Source: Bacteroidota bacterium
Lineage (GTDB): Bacteria > Bacteroidota > Bacteroidia > Chitinophagales > Chitinophagaceae
Assembly (NCBI GenBank): GCA_947447835.1
Contig: CANFLP010000092.1
Span: forward strand, 1-6,829
DNA: 6,829 nucleotides
Direction: 5' to 3'
The notes beneath the pieces are model-generated. The model ran no database searches. It saw only the letters and a program-made list of their open reading frames with translations, and was not told the DNA's origin. Shown in pieces: positions 1 to 5,698 of the stretch. A program made the translations under genes and the position numbers. Position 1 is the stretch's first letter. Each line of letters opens with the position of its first letter.

Positions 1-119
1 ATAGCGTCTTGCGCGCGACGTAATTTAGCAGCACTAACCATTTTCATGGCTTTAGTGATTTGCTGAGTACTTTGAGTACTTTTTATTCTATTTCTTACTT
101 CTTTTAACTGACCAGCCAT
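1..119 (-). CDS. atpG: ATP synthase F1 gamma subunit, N-terminal fragment (cut by window edge)
   Basis: This is the 5' end of a minus-strand gene; 39 complete codons are present and the rest lies beyond base 1. The peptide begins MAGQLKEVRNRIKSTQST, continues QQITKAMKMVSAAKLRRAQ, and matches the start of the F1 gamma subunit. In that family this N-terminal helix forms half of the coiled-coil shaft that turns inside the alpha3-beta3 head; the KAMKMV and AAKLRRAQ stretches are its conserved core. The protein acts at the cytoplasmic face of the inner membrane in the F1Fo ATP synthase. The ATG at 119-117 is the natural start because homologues begin at the same point. The only purine-rich run upstream is AGGAA at 135-131, eleven bases from the ATG, which is too far for a strong ribosome binding site. 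Its 5' neighbour is the divergent secA, so atpA does not directly precede it, which is unlike the common atpA-atpG order. Identification is firm despite the short length. Confidence 0.95.
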   Translation of the reverse strand, partial: MAGQLKEVRNRIKSTQSTQQITKAMKMVSAAKLRRAQDA

Positions 120-148
120 AGCTTTAAAGTTTCCTGTGTTTTAGGCAG

Positions 149-157
149 GCAAAGGTA
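149..157 (-). promoter_or_regulatory. Bacteroidota-type -7 box for atpG
   Basis: On the minus strand this reads TACCTTTGC, a full match to the Bacteroidota housekeeping -7 consensus TAnnTTTGC. The TTTG ends 30 bases before the atpG start codon, giving a predicted leader of roughly 20 to 25 bases. No good -33 TTG was found about 19 to 21 bases upstream; the nearest TTG lies about 36 bases away. The call therefore rests on one element plus its position. Confidence 0.55.
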
Positions 158-185
158 TCATTTTTTTACCCATTTTCCACTTTTC

Positions 186-242
186 AGGCCCGTCAAGTTA
201 ATTTTTATATTGGAGGGCCTTTAAAATGGCCAAACTGCCCTC
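186..242. repeat. Overlapping GGCC-centred inverted repeats between the divergent atpG and secA promoters
   Basis: Two inverted repeats share a central arm. AGGCCC at 186-191 pairs with GGGCCT at 215-220 across a 23-base spacer. GAGGGC at 213-218 pairs with GCCCTC at 237-242 across an 18-base spacer. The two stems cannot form together because both use 215-218. A third palindrome, TGGCCA, lies at 227-232, so GGCC occurs at 187-190, 216-219 and 228-231 in an otherwise AT-rich gap. The cluster lies upstream of both predicted transcription starts, so it would act as DNA (a protein-binding site) rather than as a leader RNA. The repeats are directly visible; a regulatory role is inference, and short arms like these can arise by chance. 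Confidence 0.4.
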
Positions 243-249
243 AAATCCT

Positions 250-257
250 TACCTTTG
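250..257 (+). promoter_or_regulatory. Bacteroidota-type -7 box for secA
   Basis: TACCTTTG matches the TAnnTTTG consensus exactly. A -33 element is not clear; the sequence at the expected distance (227-230) is TGGC rather than TTG. If used, transcription would begin near 263 and leave a leader of about 70 bases before the secA ATG, longer than the leaders predicted for the other genes here. A second box with one mismatch, AAACTTTG at 281-288, would give a shorter leader. The box contains the TTG at 255-257 that would be an upstream in-frame secA start, which argues against translation from there. Confidence 0.5.
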
Positions 258-335
258 AGACCCTTTAATAGCCGTCCAATAAACTTTGGCACGCATATTG
301 ACATAGGGACATTAACACAATTATTTTCAAGGCAT
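258..335 (+). other. Untranslated leader of secA
   Basis: These 78 bases separate the predicted -7 box from the secA ATG. The secA frame happens to stay open through the whole stretch, but the only alternative start codon is the TTG inside the -7 box, and the encoded 27 residues do not resemble a SecA N-terminus. The stretch has no upstream ATG, so there is no SecM-like leader peptide of the kind that controls secA in enterobacteria. Just before the ATG, AAGG at 329-332 is only three bases away, too close to be a standard Shine-Dalgarno. No strong hairpin was seen. Confidence 0.45.
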
Positions 336-3300
336 ATGTTGCAAATTATCAATAAACTTTTTGGCGGTTCAAAAAGTGAGAAAGACGTTAAAAAAATCCA
401 GCATTTAGTAGGGGTGATTAATGGTCATTTTGAGGGTTATAAATCCTTAGATAACGACCAATTAAGGGCTAAGACCACCGAATTAAAAGCAAAAATTAAG
501 GCTCAAACTAGCGAGTTAGATGCACTCATCGAGTCTGAGCAAACAAAGGCGGAAGCTTTATCTGTTAGTGACTTAATGGGCCGTGATGCTATTTATCAAA
601 ATATTGACAAGATTAAAAAGGATCGTGACCAAGAAATTGAGAAAGTACTCTGGGATATTTTACCTGAGGCTTTTGCAGTAGTTAAGGAAACAGCGCGTCG
701 TTTTACAGACAATGAGGAATTAGTGTCTACAGCAACTGATTTAGACCGTGAATTGTCAGTTAAGAAAGAATACATCGAAATCAAAGGCGATAAATCTGTT
801 TTCCAAACAACCTGGAAAGCGGCCGGCACCCCTGTAACTTGGAACATGGTGCACTACGATGTGCAGTTAATTGGAGGTATTGTTTTACATCAAGGTAAGA
901 TTGCCGAAATGTCTACAGGTGAGGGTAAAACTTTGGTATCAACATTGCCTGCTTACCTAAATGCATTGGCTGGGGAAGGGGTTCATATTGTAACGGTGAA
1001 TGATTACTTAGCAAAAAGAGATAGTGAGTGGAATGGTACTATTTTTGAATGGTTGGGTGTTACCGTGGATTGTATCGACAAACATCAGCCTAATTCCGAA
1101 GAGCGTCGCAATGCTTATCGAGCCGACATTACTTACGGAACAAATAACGAATTTGGCTTTGACTACTTAAGGGATAATATGGTGCACACTCCAGAGGAAA
1201 TGGTGCAACGCAAACACCATTATGCAATGGTGGATGAGGTGGATAGTGTTTTAATTGACGATGCACGTACGCCATTAATTATTTCTGGTCCAGTTGGTCA
1301 TCAAACAGGTGAGCAACAATTTTTTGAATTAAAACCAAGAATTGAAAAATTGGTTGAAGCGCAAAAGAAAGTGGTAAGCCAATTTTTGATTGAAGCAAAA
1401 AAGAAAATTGCTGATGGCAATGATGATCCTAAAGATGGCGGAAAGGCTTTGTATAGTGCGTTTAGAGGTTTGCCAAAAAGTGGCGCTTTAATTAAATACT
1501 TGAGTGAGCCAGGTGTGCGAGTGAAATTGCAAAAATCTGAAAACTACTATTTAGCCGATCAACAAAGAGAAATGCAACATGTTGACCAAGACTTGTATTT
1601 CCATATTGATGAAAAAAATAATTCAGTCGAATTAACAGATAAAGGGTTGCATTTAATTACAGGTGCTGGAGAAGATCCTAACTTTTTCTTGTTACCAGAT
1701 ATTAGTGTAGCATTAAATACAATTGATACAAATGCAGCATTGAGTGCAGAAGAAAAATTACAACAAAAGGAAGTTATCATTGCCGATTACAGTATTAAGG
1801 CCGATCGTATTCACACCGTGAATCAATTATTAAAAGCCTATACTTTATTTGATAATGATGTTGAATATGTGGTGATTGAAGGTCAGGTGAAAATTGTAGA
1901 TGAGCAAACAGGTCGTATCATGGAAGGTCGTCGTTATTCTGACGGATTACACCAAGCCATTGAAGCAAAAGAAAATGTGAAGATTGAGGCTGCTACGCAA
2001 ACCTACGCTACTATTACTTTACAGAACTTTTTTAGAATGTACCACAAACTTGGTGGTATGACAGGTACAGCCGAAACAGAAGCATCTGAGTTTTGGAGTA
2101 TTTATAAATTAGATGTGGTAACGGTGCCAACTAATATTCCAGCAGTGCGTATTGACGAGCAGGATTTAGTATTTAAAACCAAGCGTGAAAAATTTGGAGC
2201 AGTCATTGAAGCGATTGAAGATTTAAGAGACAAAGGTCGTCCAGTGTTGGTTGGTACGACTAGTGTGGAAGTGAGTGAATTGTTGAGCAGAATGTTGCGT
2301 CAAAAAAATATTCCACACAATGTATTGAACGCAAAACAGCATGCACGTGAAGCACAAGTAGTAGCAGAAGCAGGTTTAACTGGTGCTATTACTATTGCAA
2401 CAAATATGGCAGGTCGTGGAACGGATATTAAATTAAGCCCCGAAGTAAAAGCGGTGGGTGGTTTGGCAATATTAGGCACAGAGCGTCATGACTCTCGTCG
2501 TGTAGACAGACAGTTAAGAGGTCGTGCTGGTCGTCAAGGTGATCCAGGTTCTTCTCAGTTCTTTGTTTCATTAGAGGATGATTTAATGCGCATGTTTGGA
2601 AGTGAGCGTATTGCGAAAGTGATGGACTTTGCTGGTTATAAAGAAGGCGAAGTGATTCAACATAGCATGATCACTAAATCAATTGAAAGAGCGCAAAAGA
2701 AAGTAGAGGAAAATAACTTTGGTATTAGAAAGCGTTTATTAGAATATGATGACGTAATGAATAAACAAAGAGCGGTGATTTACAAAAAACGTAATCATGC
2801 CTTGTTTGGAGAAAGATTAGCATTGGATATTGACAATGCATTCTATCAAGTAATTGAAGGCTTAGTTTTTTCGCATAAAACAACAGGAAGCTATGATGAT
2901 TTCAAATTAGCACTTATTGTTCACGCAGGATTCGACACCAAAATTTCTGCGCAAGATTTTTCTTCTACGAAAGAAAATGATTTAGTGGAAGCAGTTTATC
3001 AAGAAGCGATTGCACATTACGAGTATAAGAAAAAAGACATTATGCAGGAAAGCATTCCTGTGTTTAAGAAAATACGTTTGGAGCAAGGCAGTCATATCGA
3101 AAACGTGATTGTACCTGTAGGGGATGGTAAGGTTGCTTACAATGTATTAGTAAACTTAGACAAGAACGTAAGTACAGGCGGTCAAGCATTGGCAACACAA
3201 GCCGAAAAATCTATTTCTTTAAGTTTGATAGACGATGCATGGAAAGAACATTTACGTGCAATGGACGATTTAAAACAATCGGTTCAAACAGCTACCTACG

Positions 3301-3632
3301 AACAAAAAGACCCATTGGTTATTTATAAAATGGAAGCCTTTGAATTGTTCCGTAAAATGGATATTGAAATTAACCACAAGTTGGTTCAATTCTTATGTCA
3401 TGTGCATTTGCCAATAGAACAAGGTGTTAAGGAAGGTCGTCAACAAAAAACGGATTTAAGTAAGTTAAGTGCTGGTAGAACCGAGGAAGGTGTTGGTGAA
3501 AAACAATACCATGATCCAAGCGAACAAAAACAAGCGCCAATAACGGTAGGGCCAAAAATTGGTCGTAACGATCCTTGTCCTTGTGGAAGTGGCAAAAAAT
3601 ACAAAGCTTGTCACGGAAAGGACGCTGCTTAA
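336..3632 (+). CDS. secA: Protein translocase ATPase subunit SecA (Bacteroidota long form)
   Basis: SecA is the cytosolic and membrane-peripheral ATPase that pushes unfolded preproteins through SecYEG. Numbering is from the ATG at 336 (1098 residues). The N-terminus MLQIINKLFGGSKSEKDVK is the family start. The first nucleotide-binding domain has Walker A GEGKT (195-199), DYLRDNM (276-282) and the DEVD box (300-303), followed by ARTPLIISG. The preprotein cross-linking domain spans roughly 310-510. GRRYSDGLHQAIEAKE (531-546) and MTGTAE (575-580) lead into the second nucleotide-binding domain, with TNMAGRGTDI (689-698) and QLRGRAGRQGDPG (726-738). The helical scaffold and two-helix finger carry DDAWKEHLRAMDDLKQSV (966-983), with the fingertip tyrosine at 988. 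A C-terminal zinc motif CxCx8CH uses C1081, C1083, C1092 and H1093. It is about 200 residues longer than E. coli SecA; insertions lie near 55-105, 124-171 and 320-420. All catalytic motifs are intact. An in-frame TTG at 255 would add 27 residues but overlaps the predicted promoter and is rejected. Confidence 0.98.
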   Translation: MLQIINKLFGGSKSEKDVKKIQHLVGVINGHFEGYKSLDNDQLRAKTTELKAKIKAQTSELDALIESEQTKAEALSVSDLMGRDAIYQNIDKIKKDRDQEIEKVLWDILPEAFAVVKETARRFTDNEELVSTATDLDRELSVKKEYIEIKGDKSVFQTTWKAAGTPVTWNMVHYDVQLIGGIVLHQGKIAEMSTGEGKTLVSTLPAYLNALAGEGVHIVTVNDYLAKRDSEWNGTIFEWLGVTVDCIDKHQPNSEERRNAYRADITYGTNNEFGFDYLRDNMVHTPEEMVQRKHHYAMVDEVDSVLIDDARTPLIISGPVGHQTGEQQFFELKPRIEKLVEAQKKVVSQFLIEAKKKIADGNDDPKDGGKALYSAFRGLPKSGALIKYLSEPGVRVKLQKSENYYLADQQREMQHVDQDLYFHIDEKNNSVELTDKGLHLITGAGEDPNFFLLPDISVALNTIDTNAALSAEEKLQQKEVIIADYSIKADRIHTVNQLLKAYTLFDNDVEYVVIEGQVKIVDEQTGRIMEGRRYSDGLHQAIEAKENVKIEAATQTYATITLQNFFRMYHKLGGMTGTAETEASEFWSIYKLDVVTVPTNIPAVRIDEQDLVFKTKREKFGAVIEAIEDLRDKGRPVLVGTTSVEVSELLSRMLRQKNIPHNVLNAKQHAREAQVVAEAGLTGAITIATNMAGRGTDIKLSPEVKAVGGLAILGTERHDSRRVDRQLRGRAGRQGDPGSSQFFVSLEDDLMRMFGSERIAKVMDFAGYKEGEVIQHSMITKSIERAQKKVEENNFGIRKRLLEYDDVMNKQRAVIYKKRNHALFGERLALDIDNAFYQVIEGLVFSHKTTGSYDDFKLALIVHAGFDTKISAQDFSSTKENDLVEAVYQEAIAHYEYKKKDIMQESIPVFKKIRLEQGSHIENVIVPVGDGKVAYNVLVNLDKNVSTGGQALATQAEKSISLSLIDDAWKEHLRAMDDLKQSVQTATYEQKDPLVIYKMEAFELFRKMDIEINHKLVQFLCHVHLPIEQGVKEGRQQKTDLSKLSAGRTEEGVGEKQYHDPSEQKQAPITVGPKIGRNDPCPCGSGKKYKACHGKDAA

Positions 3633-3637
3633 TATTT

Positions 3638-3645
3638 CAACTTTG
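3638..3645 (+). promoter_or_regulatory. Possible -7 box for deoC (one mismatch)
   Basis: CAACTTTG differs from TAnnTTTG only at the first base. It lies in the 48-base secA-deoC gap and ends 35 bases before the deoC start, close to the spacing seen for atpG, the M20 gene and the malic enzyme. No -33 element stands out, so deoC could equally be read through from secA. Confidence 0.3.
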
Positions 3646-3680
3646 TTACTTTCATTTTACGAAGCTTTTATGTAAATAAT

Positions 3681-4361
3681 ATGATGCCAATTAACAAATA
3701 TATCGACCACACAATTTTAAAGCCAACCTGTTTGGTTGCGGATATTGAGAAGTTATGTTCGGAAGCAAAACAACATGATTTTGCAGCTGTATGTGTGCCT
3801 CCGAATTTTGTGAAATTGGCAAAGGAACATGTTGCAGGATCGGATGTTAAAGTGGCAACCGTAATAGGTTTCCCATTTGGTTATAGTGCAACCGAAGCTA
3901 AGATTGCAGAAATTATCTTAGCCATGGTGGACGGCGCGGACGAATTAGATGTGGTAGCCAATATTTCTGCTATTAAAAATGGAGATTGGGCGGCCATTGC
4001 AGACGAGATAAATCATATCATGCCCATTATTAGATCCAAGGGAAAGGCAGTGAAAATAATTATTGAGTCAGGGGTTTTAACTGATGATGAAATTATAAAG
4101 TGTTGTGATATTTACGGCATTGCGGGCATTGACTTTTTAAAGACATCTACAGGCTATGCCGAAAAAGGAGCCAGTGTAGAAGCGGTTCAATTATTCCGTA
4201 AACATTTACCTGATTCAATACATATTAAAGCTTCGGGAGGAATAAGAGACTATGCCACTGCAAAAGCCATGATTGATGCAGGTGCAACGCGTATTGGATG
4301 CAGTGCGGGTGTAGCCATCGTAACAGGTGCAATGACAGATAATTTAAAAAGCAATTATTAA
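3681..4361 (+). CDS. deoC: Deoxyribose-phosphate aldolase
   Basis: DeoC is a class I aldolase that reversibly splits 2-deoxy-D-ribose 5-phosphate into glyceraldehyde 3-phosphate and acetaldehyde in the cytoplasm, the last step of deoxynucleoside salvage catabolism. The 226-residue length fits a single TIM-barrel domain. The N-terminus has the typical IDHTILKP (8-15). The catalytic set is complete: the aspartate of DELDVV (D90), the Schiff-base lysine in DFLKTSTG (K154) and the second lysine in IKASGGIR (K183), corresponding to E. coli D102, K167 and K201. RIGCSAGVAIV (204-214) is the usual phosphate-binding end of the barrel. Translation may begin at either of two adjacent ATGs (3681 or 3684); the choice changes one residue. 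No Shine-Dalgarno is visible upstream, as is common in this phylum. It follows secA by 48 bases on the same strand. No nucleoside phosphorylase or deoB lies next to it in this window, so it is not in a classical deo operon here. Confidence 0.96.
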   Translation: MMPINKYIDHTILKPTCLVADIEKLCSEAKQHDFAAVCVPPNFVKLAKEHVAGSDVKVATVIGFPFGYSATEAKIAEIILAMVDGADELDVVANISAIKNGDWAAIADEINHIMPIIRSKGKAVKIIIESGVLTDDEIIKCCDIYGIAGIDFLKTSTGYAEKGASVEAVQLFRKHLPDSIHIKASGGIRDYATAKAMIDAGATRIGCSAGVAIVTGAMTDNLKSNY

Positions 4362-4365
4362 TTGG

Positions 4366-4373
4366 TAACTTTA
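4366..4373 (+). promoter_or_regulatory. Possible -7 box for the M20 amidohydrolase gene (one mismatch)
   Basis: TAACTTTA differs from TAnnTTTG only in its last base. It begins five bases after the deoC stop and ends 32 bases before the next start codon. A nine-base word, TTCATTTTA, follows 14 bases after the box start; the same word follows the deoC box at an offset of 13. No -33 element was found and the region is AT-rich, so chance is a real possibility. Confidence 0.25.
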
Positions 4374-4405
4374 ATCAAGTTCATTTTAATATTTAGTTCA
4401 CTACT

Positions 4406-5590
4406 ATGTTACTAGAAAAAATAAAAACATTAGCTGCTCAAGGGCAGGAAGAAAATATTGCTATACGCAGACATTTGCATGCGCATCCTGAATTAAGTTA
4501 TCAGGAATTTGAAACATGCAAATTTGTACAAGCACAACTCAATAAAATTGGGATCCCCTTCACCGTTATTGCAACTACAGGTGTATTAGGAATTATAGAA
4601 GGTAAAAATCCAAGTAGTCGTGTCATTGCTTTACGTGCCGACATGGATGCATTGCCAATTGAGGAAGAAAACGACGTTGATTATAAGTCAAAGAATCCAG
4701 GCGTAATGCATGCTTGTGGTCATGATGTACACACTACAATCTTATTAGGTGCAGCAAAAATATTATGGAGTTTAAGAGGCGAGTTTGAAGGGACTATAAA
4801 ATTATTGTTTCAGCCTGGTGAAGAAAAAAATCCAGGTGGAGCAAGTTATATGATACGTGATGGCGCTTTGCAAAACCCTGTACCTCAAGGTATCATTGGG
4901 TTGCACGTGCATTCGGGTTTGCCTTTTGGTAAATTAAGTTTTAGAAAAGGACGTGTAATGGCAAGTGCCGATGAGTTGTATGTAAGTATTAAATCAAGTG
5001 GTGGACATGCTGCTACTCCACATCAAACTGTTGATACCGTTTTAGTTGCTGCACAATTAATTACTAGTTTACAAACTATTATTTCTCGTAACAGAAATCC
5101 ACAAAATCCATCTGTCTTATCTATTTGTTCAATACATGGAGGAAATACCACTAATGTAATTCCTAGTGAGGTAAAATTAATGGGCACTTTTAGAGCAATG
5201 GATGAGGTATGGCGTTTTAAAGCACACGAACTAATGCTTCAACAAGCAAAAGGTTTGGCAATAGCAACTGGTGCAGAAATTGATTTTAGAGTGGATGTAG
5301 GTTATCCAACAGTGGACAATGAACCAATGATTACTGAAGCTGCTTGGAGATTAGCCGACCAATATATGGGTGCAGAAAATGTAGAAGAGACAGAACTAAG
5401 AATGGGCGCCGAAGATTTTGGCTATTATTCTCAAGTCATACCAGGATGCTTTTTCCGTCTTGGAGTAAGAAACGAGTTGAAGGATGCAATTCATAATGTG
5501 CATACACCAGTATTTAAAGTGGACGAGGATGCCATTGCAAATGGGGTAGGTATGATGGCGTGGTTAGGAGTTAGTTTATTTGCTAAATAA
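4406..5590 (+). CDS. M20 (subfamily D) metallo-amidohydrolase, N-acyl-L-amino acid amidohydrolase type
   Basis: This 394-residue protein belongs to the peptidase M20D group, which includes hippurate hydrolase, bacterial N-acyl-amino-acid deacylases and plant auxin-conjugate hydrolases. Such enzymes remove an acyl group from an amino acid with a two-metal centre. Visible motifs are RRHLHAHPELSYQE (21-34), ALRADMDALPI (75-85), HACGHDVHT (102-110), FQPGEE (135-140), LHVHSGLP (166-173), MGAEDFGYYS (333-342) and HNVHTPVF (363-370). The expected metal ligands are present: C104, H106, E140, H167 and H366, with E139 as the probable general base. The lid or dimerisation domain falls at about 185-300, including GGHAATPH and GGNTTNVIP. 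There is no signal peptide, so it is expected in the cytoplasm. Substrate cannot be read from sequence; annotations such as hippuricase or N-acetyldiaminopimelate deacetylase would be guesses. The gene starts 44 bases after deoC; no other amino-acid biosynthesis gene flanks it. Confidence 0.93.
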   Translation: MLLEKIKTLAAQGQEENIAIRRHLHAHPELSYQEFETCKFVQAQLNKIGIPFTVIATTGVLGIIEGKNPSSRVIALRADMDALPIEEENDVDYKSKNPGVMHACGHDVHTTILLGAAKILWSLRGEFEGTIKLLFQPGEEKNPGGASYMIRDGALQNPVPQGIIGLHVHSGLPFGKLSFRKGRVMASADELYVSIKSSGGHAATPHQTVDTVLVAAQLITSLQTIISRNRNPQNPSVLSICSIHGGNTTNVIPSEVKLMGTFRAMDEVWRFKAHELMLQQAKGLAIATGAEIDFRVDVGYPTVDNEPMITEAAWRLADQYMGAENVEETELRMGAEDFGYYSQVIPGCFFRLGVRNELKDAIHNVHTPVFKVDEDAIANGVGMMAWLGVSLFAK

Positions 5591-5698
5591 CTGCCCCTTC
5601 CTTAATAATCAATCATTTAGAAGCTTAAATATAAGGTTTTCAATTAATTCATTAGCTTTGTAGTACTTGTAAACTAACATTCGTTATAAATTTATTAC
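5591..5698 (+). other. Intergenic spacer before the malic enzyme gene
   Basis: This 108-base AT-rich gap is the longest between the plus-strand genes and the most plausible boundary between transcription units. It holds an imperfect palindrome ATTTAGAAGCTTAAAT at 5615-5630, with five-base A/T arms and no immediate T-run, too weak to call a terminator. The TAGCTTTG box at 5653-5660 is listed separately. The last bases before the ATG are T/A-rich with no Shine-Dalgarno. Confidence 0.5.
5653..5660 (+). promoter_or_regulatory. Bacteroidota-type -7 box for the malic enzyme gene
   Basis: TAGCTTTG is an exact match to TAnnTTTG and ends 38 bases before the ATG at 5699, giving a predicted leader of about 30 bases. 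No TTG is found at the -33 position. The exact match, the good spacing and the larger upstream gap make this the strongest case for a separate promoter among the plus-strand genes after secA. Confidence 0.5.

Noticed and set aside
61..90. Direct repeat AGTACT...AGTACT near the left edge
   Set aside because: It encodes the repeated STQ residues of the conserved gamma-subunit N-terminus, so protein sequence explains it.
596..847. Minus-strand open frame of 83 codons inside secA
   Set aside because: It lies wholly antisense to a strongly conserved part of secA, resembles no family I know, and has no promoter or start context; it is a shadow frame.
1559..1780. Minus-strand open frame of 73 codons inside secA
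   Set aside because: Antisense to the preprotein-binding domain of secA, with a low-complexity serine/phenylalanine-rich product typical of shadow frames in AT-rich genes.
3670..3675. ATG-TAA start-stop element just before deoC
   Set aside because: Start-stop pairs can act in translation control, but a single six-base occurrence in AT-rich DNA without a ribosome binding site is expected by chance.
5615..5630. Palindrome ATTTAGAAGCTTAAAT after the M20 gene as a terminator
   Set aside because: The arms are five A/T pairs with no G+C stem, and no T-run follows directly, so it would not make a stable intrinsic terminator.
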